Assembly (NCBI GenBank): GCA_049511415.1
Contig: JBEKYC010000060.1
Location: forward strand, 1 to 42,019
Length of the DNA stretch: 42,019 nucleotides
Reading direction: 5' to 3'
DNA from: Bog-159 sp049511415
GTDB taxonomy: Bacteria; Acidobacteriota; Terriglobia; Bryobacterales; Bryobacteraceae
A model generated the notes under the pieces. It had not been told where the DNA came from. It searched no databases and saw only the letters and a program-made list of their open reading frames with translations. The translations under genes were made by a program, and so were the position numbers. This document shows, one piece after another, positions 8,030-16,688 of this stretch (positions are counted from its first letter, which is position 1; each line of letters begins with the position of its first letter).

Positions 8030-9828
8030 CACGGCACTACGGGTAGGACTACGTGCGATGCCTGCGCCCGCGAACGGAAAACCTTCTGGGTGGCTGCGCG
8101 GTAATCGGACGCATGCGCCTTGAAGATGTTCTCGACGAAAGTTTGCGGATTGCGGTCGTACAGCGGGAACCACGTGCTCTGCACCTGCACCATGATGCGG
8201 TGGCCCGGCAGAAACGCATGATCGTTGGTATGCAGATCGATGTGGTAGTGCGCCACTTCGTTGGGCGTGATGGCTAAGGGGTGTTCGAACGATTCCCGGA
8301 ACCGGCCCCGCAGGATCTCATCGGCGATCATCAGCTCGTACCCATTCAGCGATGGATCGTCCGGGTTCGACTGCGGATAGACATCGATCAGCTTGGCCAC
8401 CCAATCGCTATCGCTGCCGGTGGTCGAGGCGTAAAGTTCGGCTGCGATGTCACCCGCAATCTTCAGGGGGTCCTTCAAAGGCTCTGTCTGCCAGGTTAGG
8501 ACGTCGGGCCGGTCATCCACGAAGCGCTGATCTTCCACCAACCAGACGGGCCAGCCGCCTCCAGGATACGTGGGACTGACCGGCCGGTGGCGATAAGGCA
8601 CCGGATGCGCCGGATCGGAGACATAGCTATCGAAGCCGTCTTCGGTGGCGGGCGCATCGAAGGACAGCGCGCCATCTTCGCGCATGTACAGATTCCGGTC
8701 GTGCGCATCGCGCGGCGGCCATGAATCATATTGCTCCCACCGATTCGAACCGGTTTGAAAAACCATGGCTTCGGGAAAATCGCGCGCGCCTCTGTCCTTG
8801 AGCCAGTATGCGAACCAGGGGGCTTCGATGTGTTCACGGAAATATTTGCTGGTGTTGCTGTCGAATGAAATCTCACCCAGCTTGCTGCCGTCGCGGCGGG
8901 CCCAGCCGCCATGATTCCAGGGTCCCGCCACCAGGTAGTTCAAATGATCCGGGTCGTTCTTTTCGAACAGCTCATAGATCTTTACCGGTCCATAGAAATC
9001 TTCCTGATCCCACCATCCGGCCACATTCAGGTTGGGCACCTTCGGCGCGCCGATGTAAGGCGCGAAGGCCTCCTTCTGCCAGAACCGATCGTAAGCCGGA
9101 TGATTGACGAAATCGTTCCAAGTGGGTATTTTGCCATGGAAATATTTTTCGTCGGCGTGGGGAAGGGCGCCCAGTTTCAAGTACCACTGATAGGTATCGG
9201 CGCGGTCGAAGTCGAAGTGCGTGTTGCTCTCCTTGGAAGTCTCCAGCAGCGCGGCGTATTCGAATCCGTAACTCAGCCGGAATGCGCCATTGTGATGGAA
9301 ATCGTCACCCAGGAACATGTCGGCGGGGGAGGCTTGCTCAGAAGCTGCTTTCAGCGCGGGATGCGGATCGAGCAGCGCCATAGTGGTGAGCCAGCCGCCG
9401 TAGGATATGCCCAGCATGCCCACGCGCCCGTTGTGACCTTTCACGTTGTGGAGCAGCCATTCGATGGTGTCGTAAGTGTCCGTGCTTTCGTCGATGGCTT
9501 TCGGATCGCGCCGATCGCGCACCGGCCGCTGCATGACAAACTGGCCTTCCGATTTAAAACGCCCGCGGATATCCTGGAAGGCGAAGATATATCCATCCGC
9601 GATCAGGTGCGCGTAGCGGTTGCGCAGAGCGTTCTCATCATCCATCGCGCCGTAGGGCGTGCGCTCCAGCAGGATGGGCAAAGATTCACGGGCTTCGTGC
9701 GGCGCGAAGATCACGGTGTGCAGCTTGACACCGTCGCGCGTGGGAACCATGGCATCGGTCTTGGTGAATAGGGACGTGTCCTGCGCGCACGCCGCGGCGC
9801 AAAGGAAGAACAAACAACTCATATTCAT
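8029..9828 (-). CDS. Secreted CocE/NonD family hydrolase (S15-type)
   Basis: 599 residues with a short signal peptide (FFLCAAACAQ). It is an alpha/beta hydrolase of the X-Pro dipeptidyl-peptidase S15/CocE class. The nucleophile elbow GISYGGW (GxSxGG) lies about residue 145, after the strand GRVGMLG. The N-terminal catalytic domain (MVPTRDGVKLHTVIFAP) and a C-terminal jelly-roll domain (about 420-599, including HRIMVQVQSTWFPLYDRNPQTF) are both present. Members cleave acyl esters, amides or N-terminal peptides; the substrate here is unknown. Its ATG overlaps the stop of the MscS gene (ATGA), so it is translated as part of the four-gene unit. Confidence 0.92.
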   Translation of the reverse strand: MNMSCLFFLCAAACAQDTSLFTKTDAMVPTRDGVKLHTVIFAPHEARESLPILLERTPYGAMDDENALRNRYAHLIADGYIFAFQDIRGRFKSEGQFVMQRPVRDRRDPKAIDESTDTYDTIEWLLHNVKGHNGRVGMLGISYGGWLTTMALLDPHPALKAASEQASPADMFLGDDFHHNGAFRLSYGFEYAALLETSKESNTHFDFDRADTYQWYLKLGALPHADEKYFHGKIPTWNDFVNHPAYDRFWQKEAFAPYIGAPKVPNLNVAGWWDQEDFYGPVKIYELFEKNDPDHLNYLVAGPWNHGGWARRDGSKLGEISFDSNTSKYFREHIEAPWFAYWLKDRGARDFPEAMVFQTGSNRWEQYDSWPPRDAHDRNLYMREDGALSFDAPATEDGFDSYVSDPAHPVPYRHRPVSPTYPGGGWPVWLVEDQRFVDDRPDVLTWQTEPLKDPLKIAGDIAAELYASTTGSDSDWVAKLIDVYPQSNPDDPSLNGYELMIADEILRGRFRESFEHPLAITPNEVAHYHIDLHTNDHAFLPGHRIMVQVQSTWFPLYDRNPQTFVENIFKAHASDYRAATQKVFRSRAQASHVVLPVVP

Positions 9829-11573
9829 GCGGTGGCCGCCCTTTCCGAGTTGTGCAGCAGTTCCACGATCCCTTGGAACAGCCGCGATTTTACTTCATAA
9901 CGCTGCGGCGCGCGCGTGATGTAGCGGATATTCACGATCAAACCGGCGGCTCCGGGACGCAAATCCGCCGCCGGCCTAGCCGAAAAAGTGCGCGTGCCGT
10001 ACTGATGCGTGATGCGCTCCCATTCCTGCTCGGCCATCTTAGCGTCCTCCGCGGTTTCGCGTTCCACCATCTGCCGGATCTGCTCGGCCAGTTGGTAAGG
10101 CTCGCCGCCCAACGGCGCCGTCACTTGTAATTCGTCCCATAGCCATTGGCCGGCCGTCGAGAAGTTGAAGTAGTGTCCTTCAATCGCGAAACTATTCACG
10201 AAGCTCACCCGGCGCCCGGTGGGATGTCCGGTAACGGTCCAGTTCCCCATTTCGAGGAGCACCGTTTTCAGCATGCCGATCTCGATGACTTCGCCGCCAA
10301 CACCGTTGATCTCCACCCAATCGCCCAGACGGATGCCGTTGCGGCCCATTAGAACGAACCAGCCGAAGAACGACACGATGAAGTCCTTCAGAACTACGGT
10401 GAGACCCGCGCCGGCAAGACCGATGATGGTCGGAGTCTGCGTGGGCGCCCCGAAAATCACCAGCAGAATCAGTATGAAGGCCACCGCATGGATCGCGATG
10501 CGGGTCACCACGCGGATCTGGTGGAGACGGCGTCTATCCGCCTCGCGGCCCAGAATCTTGCCCAAGACATCCTTGACGACGATAGCGATCAGCACGATGG
10601 CCAGAATCAAGCCGAGCGATCCCATCAATGCGTGCAGCACACCACGCCGCCGGTCGGCCAGCGCCGAGAGCCATTGCTGATACACGACGCCGATCTGCTG
10701 GCACAACTGCGTGCGCTTGTCGAGATCGGCCAGCGTCTTGCGTTGATCGGACAGACGCCGCAATTGCGCCACGACAGTGGTGGGGTCGTCCGCGTCGGTG
10801 TCCGCGTCATCGGGGCTGGCCGCGGGTACGCTGGCGAGCGATCCTTCAATGGCCTTGTGCTCCTGCGCAAGCGTGGCGGCCTTCCTTTCCGCTTCCTGAC
10901 GGGCCGCCTGAACCTGCTCCTGCCGTGACCCCAACGCCAGCCATAATTGCATCTGTTCCCGTAGCGTTCCCGGCGCGGCGCCCGCCAGCTTGCCCAGCGG
11001 TAATGCGCCTTGCCGGGCCGCCTGCAGCTCCTGCTGCGCGTGCTGAAGGCTGGCATGCTGATCGCCGCCCTCGCGCGCCAGATCCTGCTGCGCATCGTCC
11101 ACCTCATCCTGTTCGAGGGCAAGCTGCGCGTTGGCGACTTCCAGTTTGGTGGCGGCGTCGCTGCCCGCGGCGGCATTTTTGGTGAGTTGCGCGATACGCT
11201 TTTGCGTGGCGGCCAGGCGGGTCTGCCAATCGGTTATGCGCGCCGAGATATCGTGCAATGGACCACTGGTGGGCGGCGCGATGGCCGACGCTTCGCGGAT
11301 TGCCGTGGCAAAGTCTATGTCCACTTCCTGATCGCACAGGCGCGCTGCCTGCGCGGCGAGATCCTGCTCGGCGTGCGTGTCGGTCAAGGCGGCAAGCTGG
11401 CGGGCGGTCTGCACCAGCCGCTCGTCCACTTTGGAAACACGAGCCGCCGGCGTGGCCGGCTTCTTCGGCGCGCGCAGGGGGTTTGCATCGCGCGTCAGCA
11501 GCCACGCCGCAATGCAGGCGATCAATAAGATCGCCACGCTGCCAGCCAGCAGGTTGGACAGCTTGCCTTTCAT
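9825..11573 (-). CDS. MscS-family mechanosensitive channel with long coiled-coil N-terminus
   Basis: 582 residues. A first membrane helix (about 9-28) is followed by a long Gln/Ala-rich, probably coiled-coil periplasmic region (about 40-300). Further helices around 310-335 and 355-375 precede the MscS core: a Gly/Ala-rich pore helix (IIGLAGAGLTVVLKD), FFGWFVLM, and the beta domain GIRLGDWVEINGVGGEVIEIG. Such channels release solutes under hypo-osmotic stress. The extended N-terminus resembles the MscK/YbdG-like larger members. It is coupled by ATGA overlaps to both the Cys-rich gene upstream and the CocE hydrolase gene downstream. Confidence 0.92.
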   Translation of the reverse strand: MKGKLSNLLAGSVAILLIACIAAWLLTRDANPLRAPKKPATPAARVSKVDERLVQTARQLAALTDTHAEQDLAAQAARLCDQEVDIDFATAIREASAIAPPTSGPLHDISARITDWQTRLAATQKRIAQLTKNAAAGSDAATKLEVANAQLALEQDEVDDAQQDLAREGGDQHASLQHAQQELQAARQGALPLGKLAGAAPGTLREQMQLWLALGSRQEQVQAARQEAERKAATLAQEHKAIEGSLASVPAASPDDADTDADDPTTVVAQLRRLSDQRKTLADLDKRTQLCQQIGVVYQQWLSALADRRRGVLHALMGSLGLILAIVLIAIVVKDVLGKILGREADRRRLHQIRVVTRIAIHAVAFILILLVIFGAPTQTPTIIGLAGAGLTVVLKDFIVSFFGWFVLMGRNGIRLGDWVEINGVGGEVIEIGMLKTVLLEMGNWTVTGHPTGRRVSFVNSFAIEGHYFNFSTAGQWLWDELQVTAPLGGEPYQLAEQIRQMVERETAEDAKMAEQEWERITHQYGTRTFSARPAADLRPGAAGLIVNIRYITRAPQRYEVKSRLFQGIVELLHNSERAATA

Positions 11574-12208
11574 AGCAGAATGGGAGACTCAGACTCGGCG
11601 GCGGGCGCATCCGGCTCGGCGGCGAACGAGCCGCGCAGAAAATCGATAAATGCGCGGCCGCGCGCACGCCCGTTGTTGCGGTCCCACTCCAGACGCTGCA
11701 GGAATACCAGCACGCCCAACACGTCGGCATCGCGGGTGTGCGCCATGCCGAGCTTCTCCTGTTCTCGCTTATGGAATTCTTCCAGGACCTCTCCGGTGAA
11801 ATCGAAAATCGGACGCGCCAGGGCGTTCTCCGGCCGGGTCTCGTAGTAGACCCCGCTCTGCAGCGAGCGGTGCGTGCGTATCAGGGCCTCCAGCGCGTCG
11901 CGCACGTCCCGATCGACTGCGCCGGAAGTGTTTAAGGCCGACTTCGCGATACCCCGCCCGACCACCGTCAACAGCTCGAGATGCTCCTCCAGGAATTCTT
12001 CGGTGACGCGGACGTCTTTGTTCGGAACTTCGTTGGCGTCCACCGGTCCGGAGCGTTCGTGCTTACGCGCCTCCTGCAGATACTGGCAATCGAGCGGGCA
12101 ACTCACCGTGACTTCGCGTTCATTGCCGCAGCAAAGAGTGCAGATGTCGCCTTGCACGCCGGGGCAGAAGCGGCGCGGCTTTCGGATACGGCATATTGCG
12201 CAAGCCAT
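11570..12208 (-). CDS. Cys-rich (zinc-finger-like) protein of unknown function
   Basis: 212 residues. The N-terminus holds a dense cluster of cysteines (CAICRIRKPRRFC, then CTLCCG, then CPLDCQYL) within the first 45 residues, probably binding zinc or an Fe-S cluster. The rest is helical and charged with no recognised domain. The start MACAICR at 12208 is chosen over in-frame starts at 12244 and 12232. Homologue-like organisation begins at this Cys cluster, and a perfect -10-like TATACT lies exactly six bases upstream (12220-12215), which would make the transcript leaderless. It heads the operon with MscS, CocE hydrolase and DUF3052 genes. Confidence 0.75.
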   Translation of the reverse strand: MACAICRIRKPRRFCPGVQGDICTLCCGNEREVTVSCPLDCQYLQEARKHERSGPVDANEVPNKDVRVTEEFLEEHLELLTVVGRGIAKSALNTSGAVDRDVRDALEALIRTHRSLQSGVYYETRPENALARPIFDFTGEVLEEFHKREQEKLGMAHTRDADVLGVLVFLQRLEWDRNNGRARGRAFIDFLRGSFAAEPDAPAAESESPILL

Positions 12209-12286
12209 TCCATTAGTATAGAGGGGCGCCATAAATCGCACCAACTCGGCGGAAAGGCGTCGGCGCGATTGCTATACTTGATCCCC
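12209..12286. promoter_or_regulatory. Divergent promoter region, both sides apparently leaderless
   Basis: 78 bp between two divergent starts. On the minus strand TATACT (12220-12215) is six bases before the ATG at 12208. On the plus strand TATACT (12273-12278) is eight bases before the ATG at 12287. Neither gene has a Shine-Dalgarno sequence. Both -10 elements are identical, but no clear -35 is seen. Confidence 0.55.
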
Positions 12287-13246
12287 ATGCGGTCTGTATT
12301 TCCTTTGGTGCTTCTGTCCGTGCTGTTCACTCCCGCGCGGGCACAATCGTTTACCGAGTACGATATCCCGACCCCCAACAGCGAACCCTTCAGCATTGTT
12401 ACCGGGCCGGACGGCGCGCTGTGGTTCACCGAACAGGACGGGAACAAGATCGGGCGTGTGACCACCACCGGGGTTTTCACGGAATACACGCTTCCGGAAC
12501 CCGACAGCTCACCCATCTGGATCAAGGTTGGGCCCGATGGCGCGCTCTGGTTTACCGAGCACGTGGGAAATCGCATCGGCCGGATCACGACCGCGGGAGC
12601 CATCACCGAATATCCATTGTCCACGCCCCATAGCGGCCCTTGGAACATCGTCGTCGGCCCTAATGGCGAAACGCTTTGGTTCACCCAGAATGGCGGATTG
12701 CAAGTTGGCGCGATCACGACCAGCGGAGAAATCACCGAGTTCTCGGTCTCTCTGGCGCCATGGGACATGACCGTCGGACCGGACGGCGCGCTGTGGTACA
12801 CCGAGCGCAACAACAACCGGGTCGCGCGATTCATCACCAGCGGCGTGGTCACCAATCAATACATCGTGCCGACCCCCGGTAGTGCGCCGAACTTCATCAT
12901 CACCGGACCTGATGAGAATCTGTGGTTCAGCGAACAGGCGGCCGGCAAGCTGGCGCAGCTTACGGTTTTGGGGGTATTTACCGAATTTCCCCTGCCCAAC
13001 GCTAAATGCCAGCCCGGGAGTCTGGCGGCTGGTCCGGATGGCAATATCTATTTCACCGAACATGCCAGCAACCAGATCGGAATCCTGACTCTGCCCGGCA
13101 CAATCACGGAGTACCGCGTCCCTACATCCAACTCCCTCCCCATGGTGATGGAGCCGGGACCGGACGGAGCCATGTGGTTTACGGAGTTCTATGGCAACAA
13201 GATCGGGCGCATGACGGTGCCCGGGAGCGAAGGTGGGGCGCATTGA
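12287..13246 (+). CDS. Secreted Vgb-like (virginiamycin B lyase family) seven-bladed beta-propeller, copy 1
   Basis: 319 residues with a signal peptide (MRSVFPLVLLSVLFTPARAQ). The mature part is seven repeats of about 42 residues, each carrying a version of GPDGALWFTE...NKIGR followed by TxxGxxTEY. This is the virginiamycin B lyase/SMP-30-like propeller pattern. Because it is secreted and genomic, antibiotic inactivation cannot be inferred; most such proteins in soil bacteria are uncharacterised lyases or hydrolases. The ATG at 12287 begins the signal peptide and follows TATACT by eight bases; the frame is open much further upstream, but that part lies over the divergent gene. Confidence 0.85.
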   Translation: MRSVFPLVLLSVLFTPARAQSFTEYDIPTPNSEPFSIVTGPDGALWFTEQDGNKIGRVTTTGVFTEYTLPEPDSSPIWIKVGPDGALWFTEHVGNRIGRITTAGAITEYPLSTPHSGPWNIVVGPNGETLWFTQNGGLQVGAITTSGEITEFSVSLAPWDMTVGPDGALWYTERNNNRVARFITSGVVTNQYIVPTPGSAPNFIITGPDENLWFSEQAAGKLAQLTVLGVFTEFPLPNAKCQPGSLAAGPDGNIYFTEHASNQIGILTLPGTITEYRVPTSNSLPMVMEPGPDGAMWFTEFYGNKIGRMTVPGSEGGAH

Positions 13247-13395
13247 ATCGGACGAACCTCTTCTTTAAAGTGGAAATCGAGCACGATCCAGCGGACCAGG
13301 CGGAGCGCTTAGCCGGCGAGATCTGCCGGCAACTGATGAAGGTCTACGGGGTCCGTTCGGCGGAGCTCGCCAGCTTCGCGCCGGTGGACGAGTAA
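13243..13395 (+). CDS. Small 50-residue protein of unknown function
   Basis: The frame opens with TTG at 13243, overlapping the TGA of the propeller gene by four bases (TTGA), and runs to TAA at 13395. The product (LNRTNLFFKVEIEHDPADQ..., ending FAPVDE) has a balanced, protein-like composition with an IEHDPADQAERLAGEICRQL helix and a following VYGVRSAEL strand. That is unlike the Arg/Pro-rich shadows around it. I believe similar short proteins occur in Acidobacteria, but I recognise no family. The position between two propeller copies and the translational overlap suggest co-expression. Confidence 0.6.
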   Translation: MNRTNLFFKVEIEHDPADQAERLAGEICRQLMKVYGVRSAELASFAPVDE

Positions 13396-13435
13396 CGGTC
13401 CTCGCCGCGGGATATTTGCTAAGCTGAAAGCCTTC

Positions 13436-14377
13436 ATGCGAATCGAACTCTGGCCGTTGCTCCTGCTGCCCGCGCTGATGCCACCGGCGCACGCGCAAAC
13501 GTTTGAGGAATACGTCATTCCGACGGCGAACAGCCATCCGTTCAGCATCGTGCAGGGGCCGGACGGCGCGCTTTGGTTTACGGAATACGACGGCAATAAG
13601 ATCGGCCGTATGACCACGGAAGGGGTTTTTACGGAATATCCGACCCCGACGCCGGGAAGCCAGCCGGTCTGGATCAAAGTTGGGCCGGATGGGGCGCTGT
13701 GGTTTACCGAACACCTGGGAAACAACATCGGCCGGATCACGCTCGATGGACAGATCACCGAATATCCGGTGGGCGCGCATAGCGGGCCTTGGAACATCGA
13801 TTTGGCTCCCGACGGGCAAACGTTCTATTTCACGCAGGAAGCCGGACTGGAGATCGGCCAGATTACGACTAGCGGCGTGGTCACGGAGTACCCGGTGCCG
13901 CTTTCGCCCTGGGACATGACGGCGGGGCCGGATGGAGCGATGTGGTACACGGAGCGGAGTTCCGACAAGATTGCGCGCATGACCACCAACGGTGTGGTGA
14001 CAAATCAGTACAATGACCCAGAATCGGGAAGCGGCCCGAATTACATCATCACCGGGCCGGATCAGAATCTTTGGATCACGAACCAGTTCAGCGACCAGAT
14101 CCTGAAAATGACGACCGCGGGGGAATTTACCGTGTACCCTCTGCCAACTCCGGCCAGCCAGCCGGGGAGCCTGGCGACGGGTCCGGACAGCTACATTTAT
14201 TTCACCGAGCACACCGGGAACAAGGTCGGCCGGATTACTTTGGAAGGCGCGATCACCGAATACGACGTGCCGACGCCGGATTCGTGTCCGATGGTGATGG
14301 AGCCGGGGCCCGGCGGGATGTGGTTCACGGAATTTTTCGCCAACCGGATTGCGCGGATGACGGTGCCGGAGAACTAA
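13436..14377 (+). CDS. Secreted Vgb-like seven-bladed beta-propeller, copy 2
   Basis: 313 residues with a signal peptide (LLLLPALMPPAHAQ). It is a clear paralogue of the gene at 12287, collinear through all seven repeats (for example HPFSIVQGPDGALWFTEYDG and DGALWFTEHLGNN). This indicates a tandem duplication with later divergence. The third repeat is irregular in both copies (LWFTQNGG versus FYFTQEAG), so the duplication preserved that feature. No Shine-Dalgarno site; TAAGCT at 13420-13425 lies ten bases before the ATG. Function is unknown for the same reasons as copy 1. Confidence 0.85.
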   Translation: MRIELWPLLLLPALMPPAHAQTFEEYVIPTANSHPFSIVQGPDGALWFTEYDGNKIGRMTTEGVFTEYPTPTPGSQPVWIKVGPDGALWFTEHLGNNIGRITLDGQITEYPVGAHSGPWNIDLAPDGQTFYFTQEAGLEIGQITTSGVVTEYPVPLSPWDMTAGPDGAMWYTERSSDKIARMTTNGVVTNQYNDPESGSGPNYIITGPDQNLWITNQFSDQILKMTTAGEFTVYPLPTPASQPGSLATGPDSYIYFTEHTGNKVGRITLEGAITEYDVPTPDSCPMVMEPGPGGMWFTEFFANRIARMTVPEN

Positions 14378-14384
14378 GCTGCAG

Positions 14385-15521
14385 TTATTTGGAACTCCAA
14401 TAGCCTTGCTGGCCGATGTAATCGTCGTCCGGCAGATTCGCCAGAATCAGGCGGCGCACTTCGAGCGGGTCCATCTCACCCTGCTTCTGGTAGATCACAT
14501 GGCCGTCGACCCCCAGTAACACCGTATAGGGCACACCCGCGTTCCACGAAGGGTCGAAGGCCGCCATTTCATCGTACGTCTCGTTGGTTCCGAAGATCAG
14601 GTTGTGCGTGGTGGCGTGCTGTTCGTTGAGGAACTTCAGTACGCCCTTCTGCTCGTCTGGAAAATTCACACTCACCGTCACCAGGTCGAAGGCGCGCTTG
14701 CGGTACATGCGCCACATTTTCTGAAACTCGGGAAATTCGGACGTGCAGGGTCCGCACCAGGTCGCCCAGAAATCCACCAGCAGCACTTTGCCGGTCCCGT
14801 TTTTCCGCAGCGCCTTCAATTGATCGAGGCCCGCGGCTTCGAGTGGCACCGGCTCTTTGGCGATGCGCGCCATCTCCTCTTCGCCGCCGGCTTGCTTATA
14901 GGCCCATTTGATGGAGCAGCCCACTGTGGGCGTCTTGGCCATCTCCACCGGCTTGCCCGCCAGCACCGCTTCGATGGCCAGGCGCACGTCCTGCCGCTTG
15001 GCGAGCGGTTCGCGCGGGCTCGAATCCACGCGTCCCTGGTAGCGCAGCTTGCGCTCCTGATCGAAAACGAAAACGTGCGGCGTAGCCGTCGGGCCATACG
15101 CCCGCGCTACCGACTGGGTTTCGCCGTCAAAGAGAAACGGGAAGTTGAAGTGCCGGTACTCGGCGCGGATCTGCATTTCCGGAAGCGAATCGGATAGGTC
15201 CGTGTATCCGAGTTCATCCAGACGGATGGCTTTCGGATTATTCGGCTGAATCGCAACCAGCGCCACACCGCGATCGCTGTAATCGGCGGCTAATTTCTTA
15301 ATGCGCCCTTCGTAAAGCTGCGCGGTGGGACAGTGCACACAAGTAAAGACCACCACCAGCACCTTGCTCGCAGCAAATTCCTGCAGGTTATGAGTCTTCG
15401 CGTCCACGCCCGGCAGGCTAAAGTCGGGCGCGGTGGACCCGATGGCCAGGGTGGGCGGATTCTCGTCCGCCAGCACGAAACCGGAACATGCCAGGGCCGC
15501 CGCCAAGATCGTGAGCTTCAT
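14385..15521 (-). CDS. Secreted double redoxin: peroxiredoxin-like domain plus TlpA-like thioredoxin domain
   Basis: 378 residues with a signal peptide (LAAALACSGFVLA). The first domain (about 30-195) is AhpC/TSA-like with APDFSLPGVD and the cysteine pair FTCVHCPTA. The second domain (about 215-378) is TlpA/ResA-like with FWATWCGPCTSEFPEF and a cis-Pro region AGVPYTVLLG. Both CxxC pairs are intact, so two disulfide centres sit in one periplasmic chain, perhaps passing electrons between them. The gene starts four bases after the end of the FMN protein gene, so the two form a unit. Confidence 0.85.
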   Translation of the reverse strand: MKLTILAAALACSGFVLADENPPTLAIGSTAPDFSLPGVDAKTHNLQEFAASKVLVVVFTCVHCPTAQLYEGRIKKLAADYSDRGVALVAIQPNNPKAIRLDELGYTDLSDSLPEMQIRAEYRHFNFPFLFDGETQSVARAYGPTATPHVFVFDQERKLRYQGRVDSSPREPLAKRQDVRLAIEAVLAGKPVEMAKTPTVGCSIKWAYKQAGGEEEMARIAKEPVPLEAAGLDQLKALRKNGTGKVLLVDFWATWCGPCTSEFPEFQKMWRMYRKRAFDLVTVSVNFPDEQKGVLKFLNEQHATTHNLIFGTNETYDEMAAFDPSWNAGVPYTVLLGVDGHVIYQKQGEMDPLEVRRLILANLPDDDYIGQQGYWSSK

Positions 15522-15525
15522 AACC

Positions 15526-16164
15526 TCAGTCTCGCGCCGGAGGCGGAGGCGCTTCGGCGTGCAAGCGCGTGTCCGGCAGCGGCTCGCCGAACCGCGGATG
15601 AACGGGCAGCACGCCGGCCCATACGGGCAAGGCGTAGTCTTCCTCGTCGTCGATCGGGCCGCCCGTGCGCACTTTTGCGGAAACTTCGTCCAGCGCCAGC
15701 GCGAGCACGGTGGTGCTCTTCATTTCCTGATCGGTAGGCTGCCGCACCGCGTCCCACCGCCCCGCCACAATATGGTTGGTAAAGTAGCTCAGCGCGGCCA
15801 TCTTCTCCTCGGGGTCGGTCACCAGCCGCGCCTCGCCGAGCACCACCACCGAACGATAGTTCATGGAATGATGAAATGCCGACCGCGCCAGCACCAACCC
15901 GTCCACCAGCGTTACCGTGACACACAGCCGGGCGCCCTGGCTCAGCGCGCGCAGCATGCGACTGGCGGCGGAACCGTGGATGTAAATCTGCTGACCGGCG
16001 CGGGCGTAGCCGGTCGGAATGACGTAGGGCTGACCGTCGGCGACGAATCCGACATGGCAAATGAAAGCCTCATCGAGAATCGCGTGAACCTGCGCCTGGT
16101 CGTATACGCCGCGTTTGGGCAGACGTTTCACTTGAGTGCGTTCCGTGGGTGTGTATGTTTCCAT
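15526..16164 (-). CDS. Pyridoxamine 5'-phosphate oxidase-like FMN-binding protein
   Basis: 212 residues of the PPOX/NimA-type split-barrel family. Marks are the opening LPKRGVYDQAQVHAILDEAFICHVGF, the strand PYVIPTGYARAG, the FMN-phosphate region IYIHGSAASRMLRAL and HHSMNYRSVVVLGEA. Such proteins bind FMN, F420 or haem and reduce nitro compounds or other substrates; the role here is not determined. The C-terminal tail is proline-rich. A TAAACT hexamer lies seven bases before the ATG (16177-16172) and no Shine-Dalgarno site is seen, so the mRNA is probably leaderless. The redoxin gene follows after four bases. Confidence 0.85.
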   Translation of the reverse strand: METYTPTERTQVKRLPKRGVYDQAQVHAILDEAFICHVGFVADGQPYVIPTGYARAGQQIYIHGSAASRMLRALSQGARLCVTVTLVDGLVLARSAFHHSMNYRSVVVLGEARLVTDPEEKMAALSYFTNHIVAGRWDAVRQPTDQEMKSTTVLALALDEVSAKVRTGGPIDDEEDYALPVWAGVLPVHPRFGEPLPDTRLHAEAPPPPARD

Positions 16165-16198
16165 TAAGACAAGTTTAGCTGGAACGGGTGCGAAGGCG

Positions 16199-16624
16199 CT
16201 AGCTGGCTTGGGCTTCCCGCGCGCGCTGCTGGTTGCGCAGGAAAGCGCCCAACATCCGGTCGGCGATGCCGATATGGTCGTTTAACCAGCCTTGCAGAAA
16301 CCGCAGTAGCTCGTCCGCTGCTTCGCGATCACCCCGCCGGATACGCGCCCGCAGCTCGCTGACTTTCCTGAGCGCGGTTTTGTGGCGCCGCCGGTGCCAC
16401 GCGTAATGCGCATAGCCCGCGGCGCGCATTTCACGCTCTTCGTGGGAAAAGTGTTCGGCCGCGTGCCGAATCAGGTCCTCTGTCAGGGACCGCACCCGCC
16501 CGGCGGACACACCGGCTGTCAGTGCGCTTTCCAGGCTGGCGCACAACTGAAACAACATCTGGTGCTCATCATCCACCGCGGCAACGTGGACGGCATACCG
16601 CTCCTTCCATTGAAACTTTGGCAT
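16199..16624 (-). CDS. Bacteriohemerythrin
   Basis: 141 residues, a four-helix hemerythrin domain. The di-iron ligand set is complete: H21 (DDEHQMLF), H58 and E62 (HFSHEE), H77 and H81 (HRRRH), and H117 with D122 (HIGIADRML). Single-domain bacteriohemerythrins bind O2 reversibly and may deliver or sense it. A -10-like TATTAT lies at 16643-16638; no Shine-Dalgarno site is seen in the short leader. Its stop is 34 bases upstream of the PPOX gene start on the same strand. Confidence 0.92.
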   Translation of the reverse strand: MPKFQWKERYAVHVAAVDDEHQMLFQLCASLESALTAGVSAGRVRSLTEDLIRHAAEHFSHEEREMRAAGYAHYAWHRRRHKTALRKVSELRARIRRGDREAADELLRFLQGWLNDHIGIADRMLGAFLRNQQRAREAQAS

Positions 16625-16688
16625 TCTAATATCTTAAATAATACACCAAGAAGCGCCCCCACCCCGCCACGCGCTGTTTTTGGCGCTG

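Noticed and set aside
8911..9771. 286-residue plus-strand frame opposite the CocE hydrolase
   Set aside because: Reads as a mirror of the hydrolase codons; no start signal or motif.
12287..14377. Streptogramin resistance genes
   Set aside because: Both propellers are secreted and genomic; the fold alone does not show antibiotic lyase activity.
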